Part shown: piece after piece, positions 22,970 through 33,666 of the stretch
Position numbering within the stretch: the first letter of the stretch is position 1
How the letters are laid out: each line of letters begins with the position of its first letter
From: Vibrio sp. NTOU-M3
GTDB taxonomy: Bacteria; Pseudomonadota; Gammaproteobacteria; Enterobacterales; Vibrionaceae
Assembly (NCBI RefSeq): GCF_040869035.1
Contig: NZ_CP162100.1
Coordinates: 2,852,001 to 2,916,000 of the forward strand
Length of the DNA stretch: 64,000 nt
Reading direction: 5' to 3'
Made by a program: the position numbers and the translations under genes
The notes under the pieces: model-generated
The model's input: the letters and a program-made list of their open reading frames with translations, nothing else
What the model was told of the DNA's origin: nothing
Database searches by the model: none

Positions 22970-23045
22970 TGGTGGGCGATACCGGGCTCGAACCAGTGAC
23001 CCCCTGCTTGTAAGGCAGGTGCTCTCCCAACTGAGCTAATCGCCC
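22970..23045 (-). tRNA. tRNA-Val (TAC)
   Basis: 76 nt with encoded CCA. The acceptor stem pairs GGGCGAT with ATCGCCC, and the anticodon arm CTGCC-TTACAAG-GCAGG gives anticodon TAC. It is the third tRNA of the 16S-23S spacer. Confidence 0.97.
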
Positions 23046-23075
23046 ACATAAGTTTTGATTCTTCGTGGAGAAGAA

Positions 23076-23151
23076 TGGTGGGTCGTGCAGGATTCGAACC
23101 TGCGACCAATTGATTAAAAGTCAACTGCTCTACCAACTGAGCTAACGACCC
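23076..23151 (-). tRNA. tRNA-Lys (TTT)
   Basis: 76 nt with encoded CCA. The acceptor stem pairs GGGTCGT with ACGACCC, and the anticodon loop CTTTTAA gives anticodon TTT. It is the middle tRNA of the 16S-23S spacer. Confidence 0.97.
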
Positions 23152-23153
23152 AA

Positions 23154-23229
23154 TGGTATCCCGTAGGGGAGTCGAACCCCTGTTACCGCCGTGAAAGGGC
23201 GGTGTCCTAGGCCTCTAGACGAACGGGAC
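23154..23229 (-). tRNA. tRNA-Glu (TTC)
   Basis: 76 nt with encoded CCA. The 5' strand is GTCCCGTTCGTCTAGAGG and the anticodon loop CTTTCAC gives anticodon TTC. It is the first tRNA after 16S, two bases before tRNA-Lys. Confidence 0.97.
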
Positions 23230-23317
23230 ACTAAGTCGAACATCTTGGGGGATGTTCCATCTCTTAAACTACATAAACCATCAATCTGTGTGAACACTCA
23301 TCGCAATAATCATCGTA

Positions 23318-24870
<1,553 letters not shown>

Positions 24871-25041
24871 AGATTTTGGTCGGCTCAATGAATACTGAAC
24901 ATTACATAAGTAATGTTTGAATTGACTGTGCTGAATCTTTCGATTCAATGGTCACTTCGTTTCATTGAAACCTAATTTGATACCGAAGTATCTAATTGGA
25001 TTATCATCAACGAGTGCCCACACAGATTGATAGGTTTATAT

Positions 25042-25053
25042 TGTTAAAGAGCT
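25042..25053 (-). promoter_or_regulatory. boxA antitermination site in the rRNA leader
   Basis: AGCTCTTTAACA on the minus strand, identical to the spacer boxA at 22847-22858 and about 40 bp downstream of the P2 -10 element. It should nucleate the rRNA antitermination complex. Confidence 0.8.
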
Positions 25054-25093
25054 TTTCTTCTTTGTGACTCACATCACTTCGAAAGAGGCGGCC

Positions 25094-25121
25094 ATTGTAG
25101 CGAGTTAAGTTTTAGTGTCAA
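25094..25121 (-). promoter_or_regulatory. rRNA operon promoter P2
   Basis: On the minus strand TTGACA (25116-25121), 16 bp, then TACAAT (25094-25099), followed by a GC-rich discriminator (GGCCGCC). Confidence 0.8.
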
Positions 25122-25221
25122 CCACTTTTTTCAAACTTTTTTTAAACGTTTCCGCTTGGCTACTTAACCGTGTCAACCTTGCTTGAACCCTTGTGAGCTC
25201 TTGCCCTGTCGACGAGGAGGC

Positions 25222-25249
25222 ATTATAGAGATCGCGCTCACATTGGCAA
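25222..25249 (-). promoter_or_regulatory. rRNA operon promoter P1
   Basis: On the minus strand TTGCCA (25244-25249), 16 bp, then TATAAT (25222-25227) and discriminator GCCTCC. The A/T tract just upstream (TTTTTTTCAAAATAAAG) fits an UP element. A GC-rich discriminator is typical of stringently controlled rRNA promoters. Confidence 0.85.
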
Positions 25250-25275
25250 GCTTTATTTTGAAAAAAATGCAAAAA

Positions 25276-25291
25276 CAGCGCTTAAGCGCTG
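25276..25291 (-). terminator. Second terminator-like hairpin between cysH and the rRNA promoters
   Basis: A perfect palindrome CAGCGCTTAAGCGCTG (6-bp stem, TTAA loop), followed on the minus strand by TTTTTGCATTTTTTT. It lies downstream of the main cysH terminator and just upstream of P1, and could insulate rRNA transcription from cysJIH. Confidence 0.6.
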
Positions 25292-25344
25292 ACTTTTCAT
25301 TCAAAGTCTTATTTATCCAACTTTACCCAAGTATAACAAACACA

Positions 25345-25365
25345 TTACCCACAGAGTTATCCACA
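25345..25365 (+). promoter_or_regulatory. Pair of DnaA-box sequences
   Basis: TTACCCACA (25345-25353, one mismatch) and TTATCCACA (25357-25365, perfect consensus) stand 12 bp apart in the same orientation. They lie about 120-140 bp upstream of the P1 -10 element. Binding is inferred only from the consensus. Confidence 0.45.
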
Positions 25366-25386
25366 ATTGCTATTTAGAGAGACAAA

Positions 25387-25408
25387 AAGGGCCGCTTTCG
25401 CGACCCTT
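25387..25408 (-). terminator. Terminator of cysJIH
   Basis: On the minus strand AAGGGTCGC-GAAA-GCGGCCCTT, a 9-bp stem (one G-T pair) with a GNRA loop followed by a T run. It is 25 bp after the cysH stop. Confidence 0.85.
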
Positions 25409-25433
25409 CTTTTTCTATACATAAGCAAACTGA

Positions 25434-26210
25434 TCAGATTCCCGAACCATCTTGCTCTCTATCATCTTCATGAAGTCCACACTCACGCTTTAAACCAAAG
25501 AAGCGAGTTTCTTCTTCACTCATACCGGGTTCCCACTTTTTCGTTGTATGAGTATCACCAACGGAAAGGTAACCTTCATCCCAAAGTGGATGATAAGAGA
25601 GTCCGTGCTGATCTAAATAGTAATGTACGTCTTTGTTGGTCCAATCAATAACAGGTAAAAACTTGAATACACCATTTTGAATAGAGAGAATCGGCAAACT
25701 CGCTCTTGATTTGGATTGCTCACGACGTAAGCCCGAGAACCAAGTACCAACTTCTAATTCATCTAGAGCTCTGCGCATAGGCTCTACTTTATTTATCTTG
25801 TTGTACTTTTCGATTCCATCTATACCTTGCTCCCACAGTTTCCCATAACGCGCCTCTTGCCAATGAGCACTTTCAGCCGCACGGTAAACTTTTAAATTCA
25901 GAGTGAGTTGTTCACTGAGCTGATCAATGAAGCGATATGTTTCTGGAAACAAATACCCAGTATCAGTGAGAATGACTGGAATGTCAGGTTGTTGCTGAGT
26001 AACTAAATGCAACATCACCGCAGCTTGAATACCAAAACTCGATGAAACCGCATATTGCCCTTCTAGATTTTCTAACGCCCAAGCAACACGTTCTTGGGCT
26101 GTAAATGTTTCCAACTCCGCATTAATTTGTGCAAGACGGAGGATTTGCTCCGTCTTAGTTAATGAAAGTAGCTCTGCTAGCTTCGGTCTGGAGGCAATAG
26201 AATCAAGCAT
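25434..26210 (-). CDS. cysH: Phosphoadenylyl-sulfate reductase CysH
   Basis: A 258-aa enzyme reducing PAPS to sulfite with thioredoxin. The C-terminal catalytic motif ECGLH lies at 243-247, and PAPS-binding segments include [16 protein letters not shown] and [12 protein letters not shown]. The ATG at 26210 is preferred: it opens inside the last codons of cysI (8-bp overlap), whereas the frame opening at 26291 would add 27 residues read through cysI. Last gene of cysJIH, followed by a terminator. Confidence 0.96.
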   Translation of the reverse strand: MLDSIASRPKLAELLSLTKTEQILRLAQINAELETFTAQERVAWALENLEGQYAVSSSFGIQAAVMLHLVTQQQPDIPVILTDTGYLFPETYRFIDQLSEQLTLNLKVYRAAESAHWQEARYGKLWEQGIDGIEKYNKINKVEPMRRALDELEVGTWFSGLRREQSKSRASLPILSIQNGVFKFLPVIDWTNKDVHYYLDQHGLSYHPLWDEGYLSVGDTHTTKKWEPGMSEEETRFFGLKRECGLHEDDREQDGSGI

Positions 26211-27939
26211 GCAAGTCCCTCTTAGATACTTTGACTTCTTCGATGATGCCAGCACGGATAGCAAAATCACCAAATCCTTCGCCAGCTTCACGCTCTTTAG
26301 CCCAACGGCCTACGAGCTGATCAATCTCTTCTAGTATCTGTTTGTCTGTGATGTTCTCTTTATACATCTTTGGAATACGTGTACCTGCACGGTTACCACC
26401 TAAGTGAAGGTTGTAACGGCCAGGTGCTTTACCTACTAGGCCAATTTCAGCCAGCATTGCCCGACCACAGCCATTTGGACAACCTGTAACGCGAAGGATG
26501 ATGTTGTCTTCTTCAGGTAAACCGTGTTTCTCAAGGATGCTTTCTACATCGGTTACAAATTGAGGCAGGAAACGTTCAGCTTCAGCCATCGCTAATGGAC
26601 AAGTAGGGAATGCCACACACGCCATTGAGTTTTTGCGCTGCTCACTAACGCTGTCATCAATTAAACCGTGCTCGCGGGCAATCTTCTCAATCTTGGCTTT
26701 CTGGCTCTTAGCCACACCAGCAACAATTAAGTTCTGGTTGGCCGTCATACGGAAATCACCTTTATGGATTTTGGCAATTTCAGCAACACCGGTTTTCAGT
26801 GGCTTGCCCGGGAAGTCCAGTAGACGACCGTTTTCAATAAACAGCGCTAAGTGGTGTTTACCATCGATACCTTCAACCCAACCGATACGATCGCCACGAT
26901 CTGTGAACTCGTATGGACGGCTATCGCCAAACTTCACACCAGCTCGCTTCTCGACCTCTGCTTTAAACACATCAATACCAACACGGTCTAGTGTGTATTT
27001 AGTTTTTGCATTCTTACGGTTTGAACGGTTACCCCAGTCACGCTGAGTCGTAACTACCGCTGCGGCAACATCAAGTGTCTTTTCTAGTGGAACAAAACCA
27101 AAGTCATCGGCGCGGCGCGCGTAAGTAGAAGTGTCACCGTGAGTCATTGCCAGACCACCACCCACCAATACGTTAAAGCCCACCAACTTACCATTCTCAC
27201 CAATCGCCACGAAGTTCAGATCGTTAGCATGAACATCCACATCGTTCTGCGGTGGGATCACAACCGTTGTTTTGAACTTACGAGGTAGATAGGTCTTACC
27301 TAGAATTGGTTCATCATCGTCGGTTGTTTCTACCTTTTCACCATCTAACCAAATTTCCGCATACGCTTTAGTCTTAGGTAATAGATGCTCACTGATCTTT
27401 TTCGCCCATTCGTAAGCTTCTTGGTGCAGCTCAGATTCAACTGGGTTAGTGGTACATAAAACATTTCGGTTAACGTCACCCGCTGTCGCGATGGAATCAA
27501 TACCAATGCTATTCAGCGTTTGGTGCATCAGCTTGATGTTTGGCTTCAGAACACCGTGGAACTGGAACGTTTGACGAGTTGTCAGACGAATACTGCCATA
27601 CAGAGATTGTTCTGTTGCAAATTTATCAATCGCTAACCACTGCTTTGGCGTAATGATGCCACCTGGCATACGAGCTCGAAGCATTACGTTATGCAACGGT
27701 TCTAGCTTTTGCTTAGCACGTTCGTTTCTGATATCACGGTCATCTTGTTGATACATACCGTGGAAACGAATTAGCTGAAAGTTATCTGCGGTAAAACCAC
27801 CCGTAATTCTGTCTTGGAGATCTTGCTCAATCGTCCCGCGAAGGAAATTACTTTGTGTTTTTAGACGTTCGTTATCGGAAAGCTTTCCTAACTCTTGGTC
27901 TAATACCACCTGCTTATTATTGTCAGTAGAAAAAGTCAT
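26203..27939 (-). CDS. cysI: Sulfite reductase hemoprotein subunit CysI
   Basis: A 578-aa protein that reduces sulfite to sulfide using sirohaem and a 4Fe-4S cluster. The four cluster cysteines are at 441 and 447 (CVAFPTC) and 487 and 491 (CPNGC). Electrons come from CysJ. Its start abuts the cysJ stop (1-base overlap), and it overlaps cysH by 8 bp. The sirohaem precursor enzyme CobA is encoded about 12 kb away in this window. Confidence 0.97.
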   Translation of the reverse strand: MTFSTDNNKQVVLDQELGKLSDNERLKTQSNFLRGTIEQDLQDRITGGFTADNFQLIRFHGMYQQDDRDIRNERAKQKLEPLHNVMLRARMPGGIITPKQWLAIDKFATEQSLYGSIRLTTRQTFQFHGVLKPNIKLMHQTLNSIGIDSIATAGDVNRNVLCTTNPVESELHQEAYEWAKKISEHLLPKTKAYAEIWLDGEKVETTDDDEPILGKTYLPRKFKTTVVIPPQNDVDVHANDLNFVAIGENGKLVGFNVLVGGGLAMTHGDTSTYARRADDFGFVPLEKTLDVAAAVVTTQRDWGNRSNRKNAKTKYTLDRVGIDVFKAEVEKRAGVKFGDSRPYEFTDRGDRIGWVEGIDGKHHLALFIENGRLLDFPGKPLKTGVAEIAKIHKGDFRMTANQNLIVAGVAKSQKAKIEKIAREHGLIDDSVSEQRKNSMACVAFPTCPLAMAEAERFLPQFVTDVESILEKHGLPEEDNIILRVTGCPNGCGRAMLAEIGLVGKAPGRYNLHLGGNRAGTRIPKMYKENITDKQILEEIDQLVGRWAKEREAGEGFGDFAIRAGIIEEVKVSKRDLHA

Positions 27940-29795
27940 TAGTACACATCCCTTTGGTAACGTTTCGCTTTACGCAACTCATTAATAAATTCTTCAGCAT
28001 CATCACGCGACATCTTGCCGTGTTGTTCCGCGACAATAACTAGTGCTTCATGGACATCTTTAGCCATACGAGTTGCATCACCACATACATAGATGTATGC
28101 ACCTTCTTGGATCCACTGCCACACTTGCTCTGCATTTTCTAAGATGCGATGTTGTACATAGACTTTTTCAGATTGGTCACGACTAAACGCGACATCTAAA
28201 CGGTTAAGTACACCTGACTTTAAGTACTTTTGCCATTCAACTTGATATAGGAAATCTTGAGTGAAGGTACGGTCACCAAAGAACAACCAGTTCTTACCTT
28301 CAGCATCACGATTGTCACGTTCTTGAATAAAGCTACGGAAAGGAGCAATACCCGTACCCGGCCCAACCATGATCACTGGCGTATTGTCATCTTGAGGAAG
28401 CTTGAAGTTATTGTTGTTCTCGACAAACACCTTAACCTCACCGCCCTCTTCTAAGCGTTGAGCTAAGAAGCTTGAAGCGCCACCAAAACGCTTTTCATCA
28501 CCTTGGTCATATTCAACCAAGCCCACTGTTAGATGAACTTCTTCATCGACTTCAGTTTGGCTTGATGCAATCGAATATAAACGCGGCGTTAAACGACGCA
28601 GTAAACCAACAAGTTCTTCTGCTGTTAACTTAGTTTTCTTCTCAGCAAGTACATCGACTACCTGAGTGTTACCTGCGTATTCTCGTAATTTGTCTTTGTC
28701 ATCCACCAGCTTTTGCAGTTTCTTACTACCAGATAGCTCCGCAAATTTAGTGACAAGCTGCGGATTTGATGCAGTGATTTCAAACTGACTCACAAGCGCA
28801 CTATGAATAGATAAGCTTTCGCCATCAATTTCAACACTCTCAACACCAGACAAACCAACCTTCGCTAAGATTGCATTCGCCAGATCAGAACTGTTTTCAA
28901 ACCAAACCCCAAGCGCATCACCCGGCTGATACGTTAACCCTGAACCATCAAGGTCAATTTCCACATGACGAACATCTTTACCTGAATCTCTGCCCGTGAT
29001 TTTCTGACTCGTTAATAACGTAGCCGTATAGGGGTTTTGCTTATTAAAAGCCGAGTGTCCGGGAGCAGCTTGTCCTACAGGTAGCTGAACCACTTCTGCT
29101 TCAGGTCCTGCGGCTAAATCTTCTTTGACAACACTAAGTGCTTTGCTTCGCCACTCTGCAGCTGATGCTTCATAATCAACATCGCAATCGATGCGTTCAA
29201 TAAATGACGTCGCCCCCAGTTTGGCAAGGTAAGCATCAAAATCTTTTCCTGTTTGACAGAAGAACTCATAACTAGAGTCACCCAGACCAATCACACCATA
29301 TTTCAGGTTTGGTAACTTAGGCGCTTTCTTTGACTGTAAAAACTCATGGAGTTCAATGGCATTATCAGGGGCCTCCCCTTCACCATTGGTTGACGCGACA
29401 ACAATAACATGCGTCTCTTTGGCTAGATTTTTACCTTTGTAGTCACTCGCATCAAAAAGCTCGACCGCAATACCTTGCGCTTTCGCCTCTTGCTCTAAGG
29501 CTTCAGCCACGCCTTTGGCATTGCCAGTCTGTGAAGCAAAGATAATCGACAACTTACCTGCTGGCTTTGCAGCAACGGCAGCCGCCGCTTGATTAATTGG
29601 TGCAGCAGCAGCCATCGGCTGAGCTTGAGAAAGGCCCCAGAAATATCCACTCACCCACGCCAGTTGCTGAGGAGATAAATCAGCTACGGTTTGTTGAAGC
29701 GTGTTGAGTTGTTGATCATTTAGAGGACTGGCGATCGCCGGTAATTCTTGTGATTGTGTGTTTCCGCTAGAAGACACATTCTTGTTTAAAGACAT
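27939..29795 (-). CDS. cysJ: Sulfite reductase flavoprotein subunit CysJ
   Basis: A 618-aa NADPH-dependent flavoprotein. It has a flavodoxin-like FMN domain (about 80-225, [17 protein letters not shown]), an FAD-binding domain (about 240-450, RLYSIASSQ) and an NADP domain (about 460-618, [14 protein letters not shown]). It feeds electrons to CysI. The start at 29795 (MSLNKNV) follows AGGGA at a good distance; an upstream ATG at 29816 would add seven residues. First gene of cysJIH, probably CysB-controlled, although no CysB site can be assigned with confidence. Confidence 0.96.
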   Translation of the reverse strand: MSLNKNVSSSGNTQSQELPAIASPLNDQQLNTLQQTVADLSPQQLAWVSGYFWGLSQAQPMAAAAPINQAAAAVAAKPAGKLSIIFASQTGNAKGVAEALEQEAKAQGIAVELFDASDYKGKNLAKETHVIVVASTNGEGEAPDNAIELHEFLQSKKAPKLPNLKYGVIGLGDSSYEFFCQTGKDFDAYLAKLGATSFIERIDCDVDYEASAAEWRSKALSVVKEDLAAGPEAEVVQLPVGQAAPGHSAFNKQNPYTATLLTSQKITGRDSGKDVRHVEIDLDGSGLTYQPGDALGVWFENSSDLANAILAKVGLSGVESVEIDGESLSIHSALVSQFEITASNPQLVTKFAELSGSKKLQKLVDDKDKLREYAGNTQVVDVLAEKKTKLTAEELVGLLRRLTPRLYSIASSQTEVDEEVHLTVGLVEYDQGDEKRFGGASSFLAQRLEEGGEVKVFVENNNNFKLPQDDNTPVIMVGPGTGIAPFRSFIQERDNRDAEGKNWLFFGDRTFTQDFLYQVEWQKYLKSGVLNRLDVAFSRDQSEKVYVQHRILENAEQVWQWIQEGAYIYVCGDATRMAKDVHEALVIVAEQHGKMSRDDAEEFINELRKAKRYQRDVY

Positions 29796-29923
29796 GGTCA
29801 CGACATCCCTATTCATTGCGTGATGATAGATTAACCACTCTCTTTAATAACAAGAAAGAATAGAAGTGAATGTTTTATAACTTTTTGAATTAAGAAAATG
29901 CGTTTACCCAAATCGGGAATCCA

Positions 29924-30154
29924 CTATTTTGCTTCTACCCGCACTTGCTTAAAGCCCACAGCCATAGCTGATTTAGATGCGAGATCTAAATCCATGTAAT
30001 GGCACTCTTCACCATGCGAATCTGTCAATAATACAAAGCCGCCCCGAGCGTGACGAAATTCCACTATCCAGCATCCTTCTTGTGCAGATGGTTCAATAAT
30101 GGCTTCCACTAATTTTTGCTCTCGATACAAATTACGTAATTCGGTAATAGTCAT
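29924..30154 (-). CDS. Small conserved-looking protein of unknown function
   Basis: A 76-aa protein beginning MTITELRNLYREQKLVEAI. The ATG at 30154 follows AAGGA at nine bases and is preferred over an upstream start at 30217. It has no signal peptide, membrane helix or known motif. The composition is that of a compact alpha/beta protein with a conserved-looking C-terminal half (GEECHYMDLDLASKSAMAVG). It lies upstream of cysJ in the same direction, 128 bp away, behind its own ribosome-binding site. I do not recognise a function. Confidence 0.7.
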   Translation of the reverse strand: MTITELRNLYREQKLVEAIIEPSAQEGCWIVEFRHARGGFVLLTDSHGEECHYMDLDLASKSAMAVGFKQVRVEAK

Positions 30155-30251
30155 TCGCTGCAGATCCTTGCTTGTATCTCCCCTTTCTAAGCATGGCTCA
30201 AGTGAAAAAAAGAGCACAAAAAAATCCTACTTTATAAAAAATAGATATAAA

Positions 30252-30278
30252 AAAACGCCGCTTATAAAGCGACGTTTT
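30252..30278. terminator. Terminator after the beta-barrel protein gene
   Basis: A 12-position stem AAAACGCCGCTT/AAGCGACGTTTT with one mismatch and a three-base loop, flanked by A and T runs. It is 20 bp past the stop of the minus-strand outer-membrane protein gene. Confidence 0.8.
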
Positions 30279-30297
30279 AATCAATTCAATCTAAGTT

Positions 30298-30957
30298 TTA
30301 GAAACTAAATTCAGCGCCTAAGAACCAACCATCGGCAAAAATAAACGGTTTGCCCAGCTCTGGCTCTCGAAATGTTTCAGATTCTAAGTCAATGGCTCGG
30401 TAACCACCACGAAAAGCAATCTGGCTGTTTTTAAGTGGAAGACGGTATTGGATACCTGCAATCAAATCCGTACTCTTGATACCACTGCTGTCGCCAAAGT
30501 TCATCTCACCAATAATGTCAAAATTGGTATTTGGCACCGTCAGTTCTGCATAACCATACCAAGCCCAAATTACTTCATCAAATGTCGCACTCTGCTCGGT
30601 ATGAGCATTGATGTATTGCGTATTGGCTAAATCACTAACCGTCACACCCGCATCAAAATGCATTAAGTCATGCTCTAGGACGCGGTAATAGAATGTCAGA
30701 TCGTACTTATCGAAAGCCATGTAGTCTGAATCAACACTTGAGTAACGGAATCGAACATCTGGAATATAAGCAAATGAGTGCTCGATAGATGCATAAACAC
30801 TCGGCGTATTGTCATTGTCGCGTCGTACTTCATTGACCTTGGTATTTGGCCACCACATTTCTGCGCCTACTTTAGCTTCAATTGAGGATTCAGCCATTAC
30901 TGGTGCAACAGAGACTGCAGCGACCGTTGCTAAAGCAAGAGCCAATTTGTTATTCAT
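30298..30957 (-). CDS. Outer-membrane beta-barrel protein, probable TIGR04219 family
   Basis: A 219-aa protein with signal peptide MNNKLALALATVAAVSVAPVMA. The mature part has alternating amphipathic strands and ends in F-S-F, the usual aromatic C-terminal end of an outer-membrane barrel. GAEMWWPNTKVNE near residue 30 suggests the small-barrel family TIGR04219. The ATG at 30957 is chosen because it opens the signal peptide; the frame otherwise extends to 31032. Function unknown. It lies downstream of pspG in the same direction and may be part of an envelope-stress response, which is inference. Confidence 0.8.
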   Translation of the reverse strand: MNNKLALALATVAAVSVAPVMAESSIEAKVGAEMWWPNTKVNEVRRDNDNTPSVYASIEHSFAYIPDVRFRYSSVDSDYMAFDKYDLTFYYRVLEHDLMHFDAGVTVSDLANTQYINAHTEQSATFDEVIWAWYGYAELTVPNTNFDIIGEMNFGDSSGIKSTDLIAGIQYRLPLKNSQIAFRGGYRAIDLESETFREPELGKPFIFADGWFLGAEFSF

Positions 30958-31069
30958 GAAATTCAACACTCCCAATACAGGTATTACGCACCTAAATTCG
31001 TGCATGTCCAATAATGGCGCAAATAGTACCACATTCTAATCAGTGGTTAATCTTAAAACGTGATTAACT

Positions 31070-31279
31070 TTACCTTGGGCTATACACATAGTTTTTGAAA
31101 AACCAAATACCCAGCGCAATGACTATCAGCCATGGGATTAATTTTATCACTACGCCTACCATACCAAGCACGACCATCACGACCAAAGCAAGGCCTGTTG
31201 CAGCAAATACTGAAAACATGGTGATCCCTGTGACCAATAACGTAGCAACAAACACAAACAGGAAAATTAGCTCAAACAT
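31070..31279 (-). CDS. pspG: Envelope stress response membrane protein PspG
   Basis: A 69-aa, strongly hydrophobic protein beginning MFELIFLFVFVATLLVTGI, with two membrane segments. It matches phage shock protein G, an effector of the Psp response to inner-membrane damage. A sigma-54 promoter with the canonical GG-N10-GC pattern lies 31 bp upstream, as expected for a PspF-activated gene, and a clear GGAG ribosome-binding site precedes the ATG. Confidence 0.9.
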   Translation of the reverse strand: MFELIFLFVFVATLLVTGITMFSVFAATGLALVVMVVLGMVGVVIKLIPWLIVIALGIWFFKNYVYSPR

Positions 31280-31309
31280 AACTTGTCTCCTTCTTAGTTA
31301 CTCAAACTA

Positions 31310-31327
31310 AAGCAGAAAGCGAGCCAA
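31310..31327 (-). promoter_or_regulatory. Sigma-54 promoter of pspG
   Basis: On the minus strand TTGGCTCGCTTTCTGCTT: GG at -24, ten bases, GC at -12, close to the consensus TGGCAC-N5-TTGC. The AT-rich DNA just upstream (31340-31375) could hold an IHF site and PspF enhancers, but none is assigned. Confidence 0.85.
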
Positions 31328-31375
31328 CGTTATCACTTCTTTTTTAACTAATTGATTTTTAATCATTAAAAATAT

Positions 31376-31408
31376 AAAAACCGAACTTCAATAAGATGTT
31401 CGGCTTTT
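31376..31408 (-). terminator. Terminator of dusA
   Basis: Stem CCGAAC (31381-31386)/GTTCGG (31398-31403) flanked by A and T runs. On the minus strand it ends in GGTTTTTATATTTTT, downstream of the dusA stop. Confidence 0.75.
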
Positions 31409-31444
31409 TATCGTGGTTAATTTGACCAGCATGGATGGTAAATT

Positions 31445-32425
31445 TCACACATCTAACTCTTTTGGAATTTTTGATAATGCGGTTTGTACCACCTCAATAC
31501 CCGAACCCGGTTTATGCGCATTCTCACTAATATATCGACGCCATTGACGGGCTCCAGGCATATTTTGGAACAATCCCAACATATGACGCGTAATATGACC
31601 TAAGTAAGCCCCTTGAGAAAGCTGTTGTTCAATATACGGATACATCTCTTCAACAACCTCAGTACGCTTTTTAACTGGCTTGTCTAAACCATAAACTTTC
31701 TGATCAACTTCAGCCAAAAGATAAGGATTCTGATACGCCTCTCTTCCTACCATAACACCATCTAAGTGCTGTAAATGAGTTTGCGTTTCTTCTAACGTTT
31801 TAACACCACCGTTAACGGCTATCACTAAATGAGAGAAATCTTTCTTTAGTTGATACGCTCGAGGATAGTCTAGTGGTGGAATTTCACGGTTTTCCTTTGG
31901 ACTCAAACCGGATAGCCAGGCTTTGCGGGCATGAATAGTAAACTGTTCACAACCGCCTTTCTCAGAAACAGTCGAAACGAAATCCGTTAGAAACTGATAC
32001 GAATCTTGATCATCGATGCCGATACGAGTTTTAACCGTCACCGGGATATCAACCACTTCTTTCATTGCCGAAACGCATTGCGCCACCAGCTCAGGCTCTG
32101 CCATTAAACACGCACCAAAGCGACCATTTTGGACGCGATCAGAAGGGCAACCAACATTCAAATTAATCTCATCATAACCTCGCTCAGCTGCTAGCTTCGC
32201 ACAGGTAGCTAAATCTTGAGGGTTTGAACCACCTAACTGAAGTGCGACTGGATGCTCTTCTTCGTTGTAAGCAAGGAAGTCCCCTTTACCATGAATAATG
32301 GCGCCCGTTGTGACCATTTCGGTATACAGTAATGTTTCATTGGTCAGCAAACGGTGGAAGTAGCGACAATGACGGTCAGTCCAATCCAACATGGGAGCGA
32401 CAGAGAAGCGGCATAAATGAGTCAT
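31445..32425 (-). CDS. dusA: tRNA-dihydrouridine synthase DusA
   Basis: A 326-aa FMN enzyme that reduces uridines in the D loop of tRNAs. It has the N-terminal [14 protein letters not shown] motif and the catalytic Cys93 in [10 protein letters not shown], followed by FMN-phosphate-binding segments ([21 protein letters not shown]). Length and motifs fit DusA rather than DusB or DusC. It is divergent from zur. Confidence 0.95.
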   Translation of the reverse strand: MTHLCRFSVAPMLDWTDRHCRYFHRLLTNETLLYTEMVTTGAIIHGKGDFLAYNEEEHPVALQLGGSNPQDLATCAKLAAERGYDEINLNVGCPSDRVQNGRFGACLMAEPELVAQCVSAMKEVVDIPVTVKTRIGIDDQDSYQFLTDFVSTVSEKGGCEQFTIHARKAWLSGLSPKENREIPPLDYPRAYQLKKDFSHLVIAVNGGVKTLEETQTHLQHLDGVMVGREAYQNPYLLAEVDQKVYGLDKPVKKRTEVVEEMYPYIEQQLSQGAYLGHITRHMLGLFQNMPGARQWRRYISENAHKPGSGIEVVQTALSKIPKELDV

Positions 32426-32681
32426 GTTTCACTATCCTGAGTTATGAAGTCTGATAAGCAAGTTACAAATAAGCCGCGTATTGTAATAGGAACCGCAAAA
32501 GGGTGCCAATTTATCTTGTCTGTATCGTTTTTGGTTAAGATAAGGTAACTTAGTCAGTTAGACAGGCAGAAAACTTACTGCCTGACGACGAGGTCTAGTA
32601 GTAATTACCTACATCTTTGTCAGAAATGTTTCTACAACAAACGATCATCGTCGAAAAATAGTATATTATTAATAAAGTCCA
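32426..32681. other. Intergenic region between dusA and zur
   Basis: 256 bp between divergent genes. It is expected to carry both promoters. An AT-rich -10-like element (TATATTATTAATA) lies just before zur. No RNA gene or repeat was recognised. Confidence 0.4.
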
Positions 32682-33146
32682 ATGGTTATGGTGATTAATT
32701 TGGACCAGCAGCTAATAAAGCAAATAGAAGAGATATGTGCAGCACGAGGAGTTCGACTCACTCCTCAAAGAAAACGAGTGTTTGAGCTCATTTGTTCCAG
32801 CAAAAAGGCTTCCAGTGCTTATGAGCTATTGGAAGAGCTGAAACAAAGTGAACCACAAGCGAAGCCACCTACGGTATACCGAGCATTGGATTTTCTGATG
32901 GAACAAGGGTTTATCCACCGGGTGGAGTCCACAAACAGCTTTATTTCTTGCTGCTCCTGTAATGCACATAAGCATTATTCACATTTGTTGATTTGTGATA
33001 GTTGCGGCAATGTAATTGAACTTCAAAATGATAGTTTAGTTAAGTTACTGGCAGAAAACGCAGAACAACATGGATTTACTATTACAAACCATGTTATTGA
33101 ATCGCATGGAGTTTGTTTGTCTTGTTCCTCTGGAACGGCAACCTGA
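32682..33146 (+). CDS. zur: Zinc uptake regulator Zur (Fur family)
   Basis: A 154-aa Fur-family repressor. The winged helix lies at about 20-85 with RLTPQRKRVFEL and the Zur-like stretch AKPPTVYRALDFLMEQGFIH, almost the same as in E. coli Zur. Zinc ligands are visible in CCSCNAHKHYSHLLICDSCG and in CLSC near the C-terminus. With zinc bound it should repress zinc importers such as znuABC. The start could also be the ATG at 32688. cheX follows 16 bp later, so cotranscription is likely. Confidence 0.93.
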   Translation: MVMVINLDQQLIKQIEEICAARGVRLTPQRKRVFELICSSKKASSAYELLEELKQSEPQAKPPTVYRALDFLMEQGFIHRVESTNSFISCCSCNAHKHYSHLLICDSCGNVIELQNDSLVKLLAENAEQHGFTITNHVIESHGVCLSCSSGTAT

Positions 33147-33162
33147 AATATAGAAGAAGATT

Positions 33163-33624
33163 ATGCGCGCTGAATTTGTTAATCCGTTTTTAGCATCTTT
33201 GATGAACGTCTTAAAAACGATGGCTTCACTGGAATTGAAACCACAAAAGCCTCGCGTAAAAAAAGACGAAATTGCTCGTGGTGACGTATCCGGTCTAATT
33301 GGAATGGTCGGAGACCAGACTCGCGGATCTATGTCGATCACATTTGATGAAAGCTTAGCACTCGAGATCATGCAAAACATGCTGGGTGAACGCCCAAATG
33401 GTTTGAATGATGAAGTTACCGATATGGTGGGTGAAATCACCAATATGGTGACTGGTGGTGCAAAACGTATTTTGGCAGAAAGTGGCTTTGACTTTGATAT
33501 GGCAACACCTGTTGTGGTATCTGGCAAAGGACATACTATTCGCCACAAATGTGAAGGCGCAATTATCATTATGCCGTTTTCCTCACAATGGGGTAATGCC
33601 TTCATCGAAATCTGTTTCGAATAG
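33163..33624 (+). CDS. cheX: Chemotaxis phosphatase CheX
   Basis: A 153-aa CheC/CheX-type protein. The phosphatase signature EITNMVTGGAKRIL (about 102-115) contains the E and N residues that hydrolyse CheY-phosphate in related enzymes. It would shorten chemotaxis signals or act on another receiver protein. It is not next to other chemotaxis genes but directly behind zur. The IS3 element begins 10 bp after its stop and separates it from the terminator at 34935-34964. Confidence 0.88.
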   Translation: MRAEFVNPFLASLMNVLKTMASLELKPQKPRVKKDEIARGDVSGLIGMVGDQTRGSMSITFDESLALEIMQNMLGERPNGLNDEVTDMVGEITNMVTGGAKRILAESGFDFDMATPVVVSGKGHTIRHKCEGAIIIMPFSSQWGNAFIEICFE

Positions 33625-33666
33625 CATTAACGGTGACCCGTCCTGATTTGGGTTGACACTTTTTAG

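Larger units (their letters stand above)
24871..25433 (-). other. rRNA operon leader and promoter region
   Basis: 563 bp between the 16S 5' end and the cysH stop. In transcription order it holds two terminators for cysH read-through, a pair of DnaA-box-like sites, promoter P1 with an A/T-rich upstream stretch, promoter P2, boxA and the 16S leader. No protein gene is supported. Confidence 0.75.

Noticed and set aside
22849-23136. 95-codon frame across tRNA-Lys and tRNA-Val
   Set aside because: It reads through two confident tRNA genes in their own sense; not a protein gene.
25345-25365. Replication origin
   Set aside because: Only two DnaA boxes, no dnaA/gidA/rpmH neighbours and no AT-rich unwinding repeats; treated as isolated boxes.
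26633-27046. 137-codon plus-strand frame inside cysI
   Set aside because: Antisense shadow of a conserved coding region.
33045-33605. 186-codon minus-strand frame over zur-cheX
   Set aside because: It lies opposite two well-supported genes and has no recognisable features.
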